The notes: a model not told the origin generated them from the sequence alone. Numbered from the stretch's first letter, positions 34,140-46,612 are shown. The stretch: 64,000 bases of DNA from Parasponia andersonii (GCA_002914805.1 JXTB01000324.1:204692-268691); one strand, 5' to 3'. Made by a program: numbers and translations.

Positions 34140-35290
34140 TATGGTCTAGCGGTTTGATAGCTAGTAACGCTTTTCATGAAATCCCTCCAAGTTTGTTTTA
34201 CTTTTCATTTTTTTTTCAACCTTTTCATTTTTCCTTTCAGTTTTTTTTGCTCCTTTTTAGTTTTTTTTGGGGTTCCTTTTCTAGTTTTCTTTAAAATTTA
34301 TTTTACTTTTTCTATTTTTTTTCTAACTATTTTCCCCTTGTTTTTATATTTTATTAGTTACTAATAATACTAATTCAAAGGACTAATTACTAATTTCTAG
34401 TTTCTAAATTGACTAATAATTGATTACAAGTTTCCAAATTAAAAGTAACTAGTAACTGCGGGGGAGGGGGGAGAGGAGCGGGATGAAAATAAGAAGTAGA
34501 AAGAAAAAAATGATTAGAAAAAAAGAAAAGGAAGGGAGGGGGGAGCGAGAATGAAAATAAGAAGTAGAAAGCAAAAAATGATTAGAAAAAGAGAAAAGGA
34601 AGGGATGGGGGGAGCAAGAATGAAACTAAGAATTAGAAAAAAAATGAGTTGAAAAAAAGAAAATGAAGGAAAAAAAAGAGAAGTAATTGGTAACCATGTT
34701 GGTTTCTGGTTTCTAGTAACTAGAATTTAAATTAGTAACTGATTATTAGAAAAAAAAATAATCATGTTTGCCAATAACCAAAAATAACCATATTGTTTTT
34801 TTTTAAAAAAATTTTAAAAGAATTAACTCATTATTTCTAAGAGGGAGAAAAACAAGAATAAAAATAGGAAGTAGAAAAGAAAAAATAATTACAAAAGAGA
34901 AAAGAAAGAGGAAAAAAAAAAAGAAGTAATTGGTAATTATATTAGTTTCTAATTTATAATTACTAGAAACCAAATTGCTACCTGATTATTAGTAATTAAA
35001 AGTAATCATTTTTTTTAAAAAATAAAGTAGTTCCTTAAAGTAGGGAAAAAAAGAATGAGAATAGGTTAGTGTTTCATATAAAGAAAAAAATGAATAGGAA
35101 AAATGATTATTAAAAAGGAAAATAAAAAAATTCAAAATGAAGGAGTAGTTCCATGGAAAAATAAAAAATATAAAAGATAAAAGTATAGAAATAGACTTCA
35201 CTAGATTCAAACTCGAGAGGAGAAGCACGGTCAAGAGTCCATCAACCACTACTTTTAAGTGATTGTACTTTTTATTATATAACCAAAATT
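34140..35290. repeat. Repeat island with two inverted tRNA-like heads and pyrimidine/purine tracts
   Basis: The left end (+) starts TATGGTCTAGCGGTTTGATA, box A-like, followed by a T/C-rich tract. The right end in reverse complement contains AGTAGTGGTTGATGGAC (box A-like) and CTCGAGTTTGAATC (box B-like), again followed by a T/C-rich tract. The heads point inward. Between them are ~95-bp G/A-rich units (AAGAAGTAGAAAG..AAAAAATGATTAGAAAAA, near 34470, 34550 and 34630) and TAATTACTAGAAACCAAATT-type words like those at 17440-17720. Confidence 0.5.
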
Positions 35291-37784
35291 GCAAAAGATG
35301 AGATTTAATTACTGAATTGCCGCCGCACCATTTATTGACTGTATTTTTACCATTGTTTTAGCCTTTATAATGTATGGAAAAAGTATGTACTACATTTTTA
35401 TAATTTTTTATTTTTATTGTCGATAAAACTCAAGAAAATTCTTATTTAAACAATTTTTTGCTTTTTTAATCAATAGATTGGAAATATTTTTCAAAAATAT
35501 GTTTGGTAAAACTACTTTCATTTTTTAATTTAAAAACAAAAATTTCTTACTTTCAAAATTTTTTTAAACACTTTTTTCAAAAAAAAATTAGCATCAAAAT
35601 TCAAAAATATTTTAACTCTCATCGCCATTTCTCTCAACAATATCTCACATATCATTATCTCTCGTCCCTTGTAAAAGTGGTATTTTTCTAAATACTTTTA
35701 AAAAATAGTATTTTTCAAAATAAATTCAAAAAATGGTAATTTTGTTTTCAAAAATTCAAAATTTATTTAGAAAAATATCATTTTAAAAATTTTACTTTGA
35801 AAAATGCCACTTTTGAAATTCTCTCTCTCACACACTGGATCTTTTACCATTATTTAAAAAAAAAAAAAACAAAAAACAAAAGCATTAATGTAATGAAACA
35901 AACAAAAAGAATACGTATCCTTAAAAAAAACAATAAGACTTGTGTGTTAAAAAAAAAATCAATACCAAAGACATTTTTGTTTTTAAAAATAAAAAAAGTA
36001 CTTTTGTTTTTATGTTTTAAAAAACAAAAAATAAAAGCATTAATTTAATGAAACAAACAAAAAGAACACGTATCCTTAAAATAAAAAATAAAAACAATAA
36101 GACTTTTGTGTTAAAAGAAAAAATCAACTCCTTGTATGTGGGGTTATTATTATTGTGCAAAAGAGCCTATTTTTAAAACACATATTGCAAAAAAACATAT
36201 TTTTTTAATTTATTTGCATTATAATATTTCTCAACAATGTTTGACTATATTCAACTACATACTCAGTTGCGCTCAACACCATATCCAATATTGTAAAAAG
36301 ACTATTTTACTAAAACTTTTAAAACTTAGACCTTTGTTCAAAATTCACTTTTAAAAATTTCATTTCTCCAAATTTTTATATTATTATTATATTATTATTC
36401 GTTAGTGCAAAAAAAAAAAAAAACGAAAAATATCTTGAGCAGTGACCTATCGAATAAATTGTAATATTAGATTTGTGCAAAAAAAACTATTGCATTTAAA
36501 ATCTCTTCAAATGATTTACTAAGCTCTGTATGTATATTAATATAAATTTTCTACCAAGCACAGACCTATTAAATTGAAAAATAAAAACTTGAAATAATCA
36601 TCACAAATTACTTAATTTGTATTTAGAAAATTAGATATTTAAAATAGTTTTAAATGTAGAGTTGACTTTTTCAGATATATATTTTTTAAAATTTATACCT
36701 TATCATTATTATATTCATAAAATAATCCCGCGTTGAGTTTTATTTTATTTTTTTGAGTTTATAACACTAGTGGTCCCTAAATAATCACATTTGTGGTAGT
36801 TTGGTCTTCAAAGTTTGAATTATAGCACAAATGGTGTTCGAATTTTTTGATTTGTAGCAATTTGGTTTCTAAATTATAATTTGTTTTTAAATTTCTAATC
36901 AAAAATATATTTGAGAAACATATTGTAGCATCTGAAAATATAGTTAAAGGAACCTAGATTGAATAAAAAGATCTAGAGAGAATAAAAGATGTATTTTTCG
37001 AATTTTTTACGATTCTTAGAATTGTAAATTTATAGAAATTTTTTTTGTGATTATTCATTTTTATTTTTGAAATTTATAAATTATTCTTCTGTTATATTTT
37101 TGGATATCATCGTGTACTTCTTATATGTATTTTTGGTTAAAAATTTAACAACACATTACAATTTAGACAATCTAAAAACTAAATTATTATAAATTGAAAA
37201 GTTCAAGGATCTTTAGTGATTAATCATATTTTATTTTATTTTATTTTTTCCCAAAAAAGGACATTTTACATAAATCCATGCCCATAGAGATAAAAATTGA
37301 AAAATCCTAAAGGCTTAATTTTTTGGAAAACTTTCAGATCAATTTAGAAAAATATCACTTTTGAAGTTTTTTAAAATAAAATATTACTTTTAATAAATAT
37401 CTAGAAAAATAGTGATACTTGGAATAACTAATTTTGTTACTTTAAACAATTAATTTAGTTACTCGAAATAATCAATCAAAAAATTAGCTCAGATAATTTA
37501 ATAGATTTAATAAATTACTTCAAGTATCTTTATCGATTAATAATTGATAATATATTTTTGAAATATTTTAAAAGTATTATTGTTCTAATTAAATCTGAGA
37601 TTTTCTGAGTAATTTCAAAATTCGAGATTTTTTAATTTTTTTTAACTATTACCGTAAAAAAATCTAATTTCAGGAAAAAAAGAAGCAAAAAGCAAAAGAA
37701 AAATGAAAAATGAAAGAAACGGTGGCCGAAGGCAGCGTGGACTCTGTGTGTCTAAGTGAGTTGCAAAAACCCAGGAAGAAGCTC
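35291..37784. other. AT-rich spacer with a short tandem repeat
   Basis: A ~95-105-bp block containing AGCATTAATGTAATGAAACA, CACGTATCCTTAAAA-like and AATAAGACTT words at ~35870-35962 recurs at ~36021-36127. The region is otherwise rich in AAAATTTT-type words with no recognised gene. Bases ~37690-37784 are the presumed uS5m promoter and leader. Confidence 0.5.
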
Positions 37785-37794
37785 TAAACCCTAG
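37785..37794 (+). promoter_or_regulatory. Telo-box-like element upstream of uS5m
   Basis: TAAACCCTAG lies ~95 bp before the uS5m start codon. Telo-box-type motifs near the start site are characteristic of plant genes for the translation machinery, which fits this gene. Confidence 0.5.
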
Positions 37795-37862
37795 CCTCTG
37801 TTAAAATTCTTCTTCTTCATCATCTTCATCCTCATTTCTCTCATAATTTCCTTAGTGTGCAA

Positions 37863-37874
37863 ATGAACTGGTAA
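37863..37874 (+). promoter_or_regulatory. Minimal upstream ORF (ATG AAC TGG TAA) before uS5m
   Basis: A complete three-codon frame, Met-Asn-Trp-stop, ends 15 bases before the main ATG at 37890. If it lies in the leader, ribosomes would need to reinitiate or scan past it. A cDNA 5' end would show whether it is transcribed. Confidence 0.5.
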
Positions 37875-37889
37875 TAGCAAGCTTCAACG

Positions 37890-40800
37890 ATGACTAAATC
37901 ACAACCATTTTCATGGGCTCGTCTCCTTCTCAACCAAGCCCTTAAGAAACCCCTAAAACCCACTTCCCCAATTTCCCGAGAATCCTCCACTTTCCGACAT
38001 TTTCCCATCTCCCAAACGCCGAAACTCTCGTTTTTGGGGAAGACCCATTACTCCACGTTATCATCCAGGGCTGTTGAGGACCTTTGGGCCGAGCTTGAAA
38101 AAGACAGGCAGAGGGAAAGAGAGCAGAGGAAGAGGGCCGGTCTTGACACCAAAGACATTGACGAAGAAGATAACGAGGACTACTTGGGTTTGACGCCTAT
38201 CATAGAGAAGCTTGAGAAGGAGAAGCTTAAGAACGTTGGAGACTTGAACAAGTACGAAGAGGCCACTGATTCAGATAGCGACGAAGACGACGAGAGGTTC
38301 ACTCCCGAGGCCATTAAGAAGCGAAATGATGAGTTTCAGAGGAAGTTCAAGCGCCACCAGGAGTTGCTCAAGAACTTTACTGATGCTGGTATCTCATTGC
38401 CCTTTATTGAAATCTTATTTCTGTTCCTCTACTCTGGGTTGGTGTTGATTTTCAGATTCTTGGTCAAAAAATGACGATCATATGACTCTTTTAGGTTTTT
38501 TTCGAAATTTTGGGGAAAAATGTAGTGTAAAACGAATATTAGGCTTATCATTTTTTAGTGTTTCACTGTTTAGGTTAGTGTTTTCTTGTCTCTATAGGGA
38601 GATTTTGGCAATGCAATTTGATTGGATTTTGATAGGATTATTTGGTGTGGTGGTGGCATAGTTTGATGAAATGTGTTGATTTACTTTGCATTTTCTGACA
38701 GAGACACTTGATGATGCTTATAAATGGATGAATAAGATTGACAAGTTTGAGCAAAAACATTTCCAACTTCGCCCTGAGTATAGGGTAATTGGCGAGATGA
38801 TGAACCGTCTCAAAGTTGCAGAGGGCAAGGATAAATTCATTCTTCAGCATAAACTAAATAGGGCTATGAGGTTAGTGGAATGGAAGGAAGCTTATGATCC
38901 AAATAGTCCTGCCAATTATGGTATAATTCAACATCAACAAGCTGGGCCCTATGCTGATCACTTGGAAAAGGCTGAAACCGAAAAGGAGGAGCAAAGTGTG
39001 GAAGCAGTTGCTGACGATGACGATGATGATGATGATGAAGAGGAGTTTGATGACATGAAGGAAAAAGATGACGTACTGTTAGAGAAGCTAAATGCTATTG
39101 ACAAAAAACTTGAGGAGAAGCTAGCAGATTTGGACCATACATTTGGAAAGAAGGGTAAACTTTTGGAGGAAGAGATTAGAAATCTTGCAGAGGAAAGGAA
39201 TGCTTTGACTGAGAAGAAGAGAAAACCTCTTTATAGGAAGGTACTTACACTGATTTGGAAATACTGTTGCATTGCATTCCAGTTGTCTATACAATGAAAC
39301 AATAGGAGGCTTATCTTCATGCAGTGTTGGCAGTAAAGTTTGTTTGAGGTAGTGGTTACGTATATGGGTAGTGGTGCAACCATTTGGTATTCTTAGGTGA
39401 ATTAATATTTGTAAATTCGTGTGTACGTTTTAAGTTTGTTGTTTGGTAGGAACATTTGTTAGTTATATTGAGATTGATTATTGTTATTCTAAAACGCTGG
39501 CAGGGTTTTGATGTGAAGCTGATTGACGTGAACCGAACTTGTAAAGTTACAAAGGTATTGATCACATTATATGTTTCTTTTGGAGAGAAAAATGCATTTA
39601 CAATTTTAATGTGCCGTGATCTTTTGTGATTTAGGGGGGCCAAGTGGTCAAGTATGCTGCTATATTAGCTTGTGGAAACTATCATGGTGTTGTTGGTTAT
39701 GCAAAAGCCAAAGGCCCAGCAGTTCCAATTGCTCTGCAAAAGGTATCTTTTTGTGTCCCAAATTGTTCAGAATTATATTTGTTTTTAAACTTTTGGGACT
39801 GTAATTTTTTTTCCTCTCCCAGTCTTGAAGTAAATGTAAGATATGCATGACTATAGTACCGCAGAATTTGCTTAATCGAAAAGTCTGACTTTCGAAAAGT
39901 CCGCTTTGCTTAATCGAATCTGATTTAGTAGAGGGCCTTGTTATGAACAAAGTAGGCTTATGTTAATTCCTACATAGGTTTGCCCATGCATTTAATATCA
40001 TACTCTTTAGACATAATGATGTTCCTCAGTAGCTGCTCTGGTTGTAAAAGATTTTCTGCTCCTGCGAAGGAATCACAATCACACTATTGGTAGGGAGCAT
40101 AGTGCTATGCCCCCTTGTCCAGATTTTGTGTCAGAACTGTTAATAGGACACTAGCCAACATGGAGAAAGTTCCTGTATTGGTAGGCAAAAACTGCCAAAA
40201 GGTGATTTCCTGTTATATTTCTTGTCTATTTTCAGAGTTAAAAAGTTATTGTAGGTCTGATATTTGAGGATTGGGATGGGGCCTTATGATCTGATAGTGA
40301 TGGGGAATTGGGAAGGTGACGGATAGGATAATCATTAGAGATGACCGAAGATAGATAGAGTGTGATCTAGTCTTCAGTTAAATCTTGTTAGTAAGCTACA
40401 ATAATTAACTCTCAGCACAAGGCTAGGTCTAAGGACCATGTCTAAAACAAAATGGGAAAAGGGGAAAAATAAATTAGTTGACCTTTTGAGATTGGTTCTA
40501 TACTAAATAAGTTATATGAAAGTTCTGAAAACTGAATCTTCCATTTGCAAGATGCGTGTCTTCCATGATGTTAGGAGTCTAAAAGTCCAGTCAGAAGACT
40601 TCAAAATTTATCGTATTGTGACAGAGTGGATATTTGACGTCTTTACTTTTTTCCTGCCCTCAGTTTTGGTTAGTAGCAAACTTTTTATTTTCTAATTAAT
40701 TTAGTAACAAGCAGGCATATGAGAAATGCTTTCAGAATCTCCATTACATTGAACGACATGAGGAACATACAATTGCGCATGCGGTACAAACTTCATATAA

Positions 40801-41352
40801 GAAAACCAAGGTAATCTACCCGGTTAACATTATGCAAATCTTGTTGGTAATATTAATTCGTTTTCTTTTGGTTATTTCCTTGCATGTGTTGATGCTTAGT
40901 TTTGGGCTGAAAATGCAGGTTTATCTTTGGCCTGCACCCACTAGAACGGGTATGAAAGCAGGAAGAACTGTTCAAACCATTTTAAATTTAGCAGGTTTCA
41001 AAAACGTCAAGTCAAAGGTAATTATTTGATTGCCAAACTGAGAATCAAATTTCAAAGGGGTGTTTCTATTAAGTCTAATATTGGATTTATTTGCTTGTTG
41101 TCAGGTTGTTGGGTCGAGGAATCCCCACAACACGGTTAAGGCCGTCTTCAAAGCTCTTAATGCAGTAAGTTACCGATCAATGTTTATTCTGATTTTGTAG
41201 TATTAACTCTGATCATCGAAAGTTATTTGAGTCTCAGTTAAACTTTGAAATTTTACGTTCGTGTTTCCATCTCTGTGCTATTCCAGGTTGAAACTCCTAA
41301 GGATGTCCAAGAGAAGTTTGGTCGGACTGTGGTTGAGAAGTACCTGCTTTGA
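37890..41352 (+). CDS. Mitochondrial ribosomal protein uS5m, 8 exons
   Basis: Exons: 37890-38388, 38702-39240, 39504-39554, 39635-39742, 40715-40810, 40919-41017, 41105-41164 and 41287-41352; 1518 nt, 505 residues. Residues 1 to ~50 (SWARLLLNQALKKPLKPTSP) look like a mitochondrial presequence. A long charged region follows, with an Asp/Glu run near 270-283 and coiled-coil-like segments. The S5 N-terminal RNA-binding fold starts near residue 347 (CKVTKGGQVVKYAAILACGN, then GVVGYAKAKGPAVPIAL). The S5 C-terminal domain starts near 432 (VYLWPAPTRTGMKAGRTV, VVGSRNPHNTVKAVFKALNA). uS5 lines the mRNA entry site of the small subunit. Size and extension match, from memory, the Arabidopsis mitochondrial S5 (At1g64880, about 515 residues). 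A plastid location is unlikely because the long N-terminal extension is typical of the mitochondrial form. Confidence 0.94.
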
Positions 41353-41873
41353 GAGAGTACTCATAAAATTATTTATGGGTATGCTTCAATTTTAGGCCCA
41401 TTTCTACTGAGAGTTTTCTTGATTCTTTCTTGGGATTATTGAGAAGGATTTTGAATCCATTTTTTGTTCTCGCTGGATATAAAAATAGAAATAATAAAAA
41501 TATAAATTTGAGTTGGGAAAACGATATGGTTCCGTTATTAAATTGATTCAGTCCCAAATAAGCTTTATTTTACTTTTTGTTTGAGAAGCAAGAATAAAAA
41601 TATAGTTGTGTTATTATCATGGTACTTGCATGGGCCTAGTTGCGCTTATTTGCCGAGTTCGATTAACATGTTAAAACAAATTTTATACCTAAAAGTACTT
41701 GGAGAAAATGGACTTGACTAGTGGTCTTTTAGGGTAAATTGAATTTTCTATTAGTATTTGTAGAATGACTCTTTTTAGACTATCAGTTTCTCAAGATTTT
41801 AGTGAGAGGTAGTCCCAATATATATATATATATATATATATAAATATATATATGTATATTTATATATATATAT
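41353..41873. other. uS5m 3' flank, AT-rich
   Basis: It contains the presumed 3' UTR and then a long (TA)n-type run at 41817-41873. Nothing else was recognised. Confidence 0.5.
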
Positions 41874-42088
41874 ATGATTTCCGGTATTTTTTTATTTAGG
41901 TATTTTTTTAAAGATATTTTTTTAATCGTTGAATTATAATCTAATGGTTACCATAATTTAGGTAGTTATAAAAAAAATACATATGATTCAATATTTTTAT
42001 ATTTAATTTTTATCATAAAAAGATATATATAAAGAATTTTAATTAAGTAAAATAATATCTATTAAAAAAAAACTTAATTAGTGTCCTG
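41874..42088. mobile_element. Diverged MITE family A copy (probable)
   Basis: It lies between two TA runs. The order GGTATTTTTTTATTTAGG, then TTTTTTTAATCGTTGAAT, then the AATAATATCTATTAAA end parallels the copy at 45338 (GGTATTTTTATC, TTTTTTTTAGCCGTTGGATC). The terminal repeats are poorly preserved. Confidence 0.4.
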
Positions 42089-42399
42089 TATATATATATA
42101 CACTGGGCAAGATAGTCATAGGTCCAATCCTGAAAAAGTCATTTAGCCCAAAATACCTGAAGATCACCCCCAAGATCTATACAAATATTGTTACATTTCT
42201 TTTGAATCCAAGAACAAGTACTCCATTATAAGCTAGTAGTAGTAAGTACCACTGCAACTTTAACCAAGAAGAAAAGAAAAATGTTACCTGTACTCCTGTG
42301 GTGATAGTTAGAACAAGTGCACCACTATTCAAACACACTATTCTCGAGTTAATTTTACACAGAGGTCTCTCCAAGTTATTTTCCCAATTTTATTTTTGA
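42089..42399. other. Spacer, nothing recognised
   Basis: No gene or repeat end was identified between the MITE copy and the LINE. Confidence 0.5.
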
Positions 42400-44559
42400 A
42401 AACTTCTACCGTTTTTCGTGCGAAGTTCACCAAATTTGATCAATTAAAAAAGATGGATTCAATAGGCAAAAGCTTGGACCAATGGAAAGGTTTACATCTC
42501 TCCATGACTGGTAGAGGCAATCACATCAATTTTGTTATCATGAATCAATTATTCTACTTTTTTAAGTCTATCGGCGGCGGCCAATTACTCTTTTAAAAGA
42601 GTTGATTTCTTTAATAAGAAACTTTTTGTGGTCTGGTTCGTTCAAAGAGGCTAAACTTATACTTGTCTCTTGGAAGATATGTTGCAAATCGAAGGAGGAC
42701 GGTTGCTTAGGCCTTCGAGATTCCATAATTATTAATATAGTTTTTTTAAAAAAACTTTCTTGAAACTTAATAACAGATGAATCTTTTGCTTTCAAATTCT
42801 TGAGGGGGCGGTCTCCAATGGTTTTTTTTCTGCATTGATTTTGAAAATCCTCTATTTGGTACAGTTTAAGATCTCACGTTCAACTTCTTCTTGAAGAGTC
42901 AATTTGGGGAGTTGGGAAAGATTCTAAGGTTCGATTTTGGTCAGACAATTGGCTTGGTTCTCCTCTAAAAGAGATTATTATTTATAATGATACTGTGGAG
43001 CCTAGTCTTTGATACTATAATTGGTGAGCTTGTCTCAAATTCAGAATGGTCTTTACCTATATCCTTTACTTCTAATTATCCTTTGATTGTCGATGAGATC
43101 AGAAGGACTACTATTTGCGACTCCTAAGATACTCTTATTTGACATCTTTCTACTTCTAGGTTCTATTATAACTCTTATAAGTCTTTGGCTGGTTCTATTA
43201 TGAAAGAAAGATGGCAGGATAAGTTCTAAGCAAGTTATATTCCCATATCTCGCTCCATAATTTTTTTCAGAGTGCTTCAGGATGAGCTTTCAATGGAATA
43301 AAATCTAGTTAAAAGAGGCTTTAAAATACCTTCTTGTTATCGTTTTTATTTCTCTCATGAGGAAAACGTTGATAATCTTTTCATCTTTTGTAATTTTATT
43401 CGTATTCTCTGGGGGGCTATCTCTTCTACTTTTAGTCGACGGATTCGCTTAGACGGCTCTGTTATTGATCTTTGGCTTGATACTTTTAAAGCTAACTTTA
43501 GCAGTCAAATTTCACAACTTTGACTACTATTTAGGCTATTTAGACTTCATGTAACATGTTGTTCTTTGACAATGAGTCTAATTCTATTTACTCTGCCATC
43601 ACTTTGATTTGGCGAGCGGTTAACGAGTCTAATACTATTAGTTCTGACACCATGAAAAACTCTATAAAGGAGATACAAATTCTAAAATGCCTCTGCATGA
43701 AATTAAAACCTCTAGAATCACAGAAAATAATTGAAGTATTTTGGCGTGTTCCTCCTCAAGGCTGGTTGAAAGTCAACACGAATGGTGCTGCTCATAGTTG
43801 TCCAAGATTAGCAGGTTGTGGTGGAGGTTTTAGGATATCCGGGAGTTTTTTTAGAGGTGGCTATGCCATTCCTATTGGTAAGGCTCATACTTTTAAGGCA
43901 AAATTAGTAGTCGCTATTCATGCCATTTCTTAGCGTGGGATTTTAGGTGGAGAAATATTTGACTCAAGAGTGACTCGGCTTACCTGGTCATGCCTTTTAA
44001 GATTCGTTCTGTGTCTGTTCCTTGGCGCTGGAAGCCGCCATAGATCCGTTGTATTAGATTGCTCTTTAACATGAACTTTCATGTTTCCACATCTATCGAG
44101 AAGGAAATTCTATTGCTGATATTTTAGCTTCTAGAGCTACCAGTATTCAAGCCCCAACTTGGTAGCATACTACTCCAACTTTCATCTATGCAGCGATCAA
44201 CAAAGACTTATCCGGAATATGTAATTTTATTTTTCTTAGTGGCCCATACTATAAGACAATGTATTATATTTTTTTTTTGTGGTTGTTCCTTTTAAATTTT
44301 ACACAAAAAAGTTTTCACTGAGGTATTGTTGGGAGATTAAGATAATAGTTTTGTTTCGACAAATCTATTTGACTCCTCCGAGGTTTTTTTCTTTTATATT
44401 TTTCAATTGCCTCCTCTGTCATCTCGAGGATCTTTCTAACCTTATGTATCTTTCTTTTTATTTTATTCTTATAAATTTTTAGAGGATTTCTTAATTTTCT
44501 TTATTAGGTTTCTAAGTTATTTCCTCTGAGCACCACTTTATCAAAAACAAAAAAAAAAA
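42400..44559 (+). mobile_element. 5'-truncated L1-type LINE
   Basis: Plus-strand fragments in several frames match the C-terminal half of plant L1 ORF2: the end of the reverse transcriptase (WKGLHLSMTGRGNHINFVI, then FLWSGSFKEAKLILVSWK), the linker SIWGVGKDSKVRFWSDNWLG, a zf-RVT-like region (~43200-43500) and an RNase H domain from ~43740 (PPQGWLKVNTNGAAHS). In the RNase H part the catalytic Asp of the usual NTDGA is Asn and the next catalytic Glu position is Lys (FKAKLVVAI), so it is dead. The copy ends in a poly-A tract at 44543-44559. The 5' boundary is approximate and no target duplication was found. Many stops and frame changes mark it as old. Confidence 0.85.
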
Positions 44560-45337
44560 GTAGGGACCAAGTCCAATACAACTACAAGGTCATTAAAATC
44601 CTAATTAACTTGTAGATTATTAGATTTGAGTGATCATAAATAATAGGTAATAATATTCAACATTTTTCTTTTCCTTTTCCTCTTTTAGAAAATAAAAGAA
44701 AGTTCTAGCTTGTTAGATATTTGTCACGTGCGTTGGTGAAGGTGAGCCGAGTAAATGACAATTTTGGCTCAAGTCAACTCTATTACCTCGCATGACCGTT
44801 ACTGAATTGGCTTTATATGCTGGGACTTAGTCGAGATGGAGCAATCATTGTTTTGTTCAACCTCCAAAACTAAATGGGGTTCAGTTCTAGATGTTTTTCC
44901 AAAACCATGTTGGTTCGGAATCTTTCGTGGACAGGTACTCGTGTCAATTTTGGGTTGGGCTGAAACTGAACCCATAAGATCATCATTCTCCAAAGCATCG
45001 CTATCATGGATAAAACCTTTAATACAATTTCCTTCCATCAAACCTGACTTGGTCACTCTCGTATAATTTTGTATTTTTTTTTTTCATTGCATCGTGCTTA
45101 TAAATGACTACATCTATATGACTCTCCCAACCTTTCTTGGTTTCTGAAACTTTCTAAACATTATGATCTAGAGTCTACAGGTAGCAACTTTTATAGGATA
45201 ACTAAATTGTGAGTATCGGTTAAAAATGTGACATTCCTAAAATAGTCATTATGAAAAATTCATCTTTGCCTAAATTACTCTACTCAGGTCCAAATACTCC
45301 CTCTTCCCCTCTTTTATATATATATATATATATTTAT
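44560..45337. other. Spacer, nothing recognised
   Basis: Frames at 44799-45066 on both strands resemble nothing known. A (TA)n run ends the stretch. Confidence 0.45.
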
Positions 45338-45562
45338 GGTTGCCAATCTAATAGGTATTTTTATCTAATAGGTATTGTTTTTCTTTATTTATGAGTAGGT
45401 ATTTTTTTTAGCCGTTGGATCACCATTCCAATGACTATAATGAAGTGCATGAAAAGATGTGCATCATTAACGCTCTTTCTCTTTCTTATTTTTTACAATA
45501 AAAAAATATACTTTCTAAATTTTCATTGGCCAAATTGATATCTATGTACTGAATTGGTGCTC
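45338..45562. mobile_element. MITE family A copy
   Basis: It begins GGTTGCCAATCTAATAGGTA and ends ACTGAATTGGTGCTC, whose reverse complement GAGCACCAATTCAGT matches the other end of the copy at 11213. The interior shares AGCCGTTGGATCA and TGCATGAAAAGATGTGCATC-type words with that copy in reverse orientation. (TA)n flanks both sides. A further terminus-like piece, GGATTGGTGCC, lies at 45603-45613. Confidence 0.75.
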
Positions 45563-46041
45563 TATATATATATATATTATATATATATACATATATGGAT
45601 ATGGATTGGTGCCTTATATATATATATATATATATATTATTTTGATCCGGTGATGTTTCGTCTTAAATGCAATTTGCCCACTTTAGTTTTGGCAAAATAT
45701 TAAATATCAGAATAAATAAAAAAAGGGTTCATTGATTACGAAAGTAACCCTTTTCTTAGACTAGTTCATATGTAGTAATAATACAAAAGCCGCCCCTAAT
45801 AAAGCTCCCCCACAACTTGAGATTAACGCTCATAAATTCTCATCTCTTTCCAATCTTCCGTACAGAAATTTCGTATTGCTCTGTTGTTGTTTGTGTTAGG
45901 ACTGGATCACACGCCACCGCAACTTATTCGCGACAAAATATATGGGCCTTTAGCCCACTATCCAGGAACCCGACTTCAAGACACAAAATAAAATATTAAA
46001 GAAATGATCCACGCGCCAAAGTCCCACGCGGTCTCATACTT
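45563..46041. other. Upstream region of the small gene at 46121
   Basis: TA-rich to ~45650, then less AT-rich DNA with CCACGCG repeated at ~46009-46030 (CCACGCGCCAAAG, CCCACGCGGTC), which could be promoter motifs for the gene downstream. Nothing else was recognised. Confidence 0.4.
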
Positions 46042-46049
46042 GTATATAA
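46042..46049 (+). promoter_or_regulatory. TATA box candidate of the 46121 gene
   Basis: GTATATAA lies about 75 bp upstream of the ATG, giving a predicted start near 46075 and a leader of roughly 45 bases. Confidence 0.5.
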
Positions 46050-46120
46050 TATGAGCCAGTATCAAATATTCCATCGAAACTTATGCCATTATTGTCTCCA
46101 TTTGAACGTTCTAAACAACA

Positions 46121-46612
46121 ATGTCCATAACAATGACAACGTCTTCCTTCTACTCCTTATCTCTACCACCACGTCCTCATCCCGGCTATTCGGCTCGCCT
46201 GAGACCGGGTATCGCCACGTGGCAGCACCGGGTGGTGCCTCCACGTGTCAAGGTTATTGCTTGTGCGCTACATAGAGATGCATTTGATCATGGCTACGAT
46301 GGTAAGCTCGTGGACGAAGACATGATTGTTCTAAGAAAGCGAATTCACGAAATCAAGATGGCCGAGGGGAGTCACGAGGATGACGTGGCATCCTCGGATT
46401 GGATGGAGTGGGAGAGGGAGTATTATGCAAATAATTACGATTCGGATATATGCCAAGGTTTGGGAATGTTGCAATCTCAGTTGATGAACACTAGGCCTAG
46501 TTTGGCTTTGGCAATGCTCGGTGTCGTTTCGTTCAGTGTACCGATCTCTATGGCCGTCGTTTTGCTGCGTTTGATGGATTTAGCTAAGGATGTCTTAGTA
46601 GGGCTGCATTAA
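46121..46612 (+). CDS. Small plant-specific protein of unknown function, probable plastid targeting and C-terminal membrane helix
   Basis: A single exon encodes 163 residues. The N-terminal ~45 residues are rich in Ser, Arg and Pro and nearly free of acidic residues, resembling a chloroplast transit peptide. A conserved-looking core follows at ~68-105 (VDEDMIVLRKRIHEIKMAE, DWMEWEREYYANNYDSD). Residues ~126-150 (SLALAMLGVVSFSVPISMAV) form a hydrophobic segment likely to cross a membrane. The core and C-terminus recur in the neighbouring copy at 48441, which supports real coding. I recall similar small proteins in other dicots but know no function. A second Met four codons downstream (MTTSSF) is an alternative start. 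Confidence 0.75.
   Translation: MSITMTTSSFYSLSLPPRPHPGYSARLRPGIATWQHRVVPPRVKVIACALHRDAFDHGYDGKLVDEDMIVLRKRIHEIKMAEGSHEDDVASSDWMEWEREYYANNYDSDICQGLGMLQSQLMNTRPSLALAMLGVVSFSVPISMAVVLLRLMDLAKDVLVGLH

Noticed and set aside
34176-34364. Phe-rich membrane-like peptide
   Set aside because: Translation of a T/C-rich repeat tract, not a gene.
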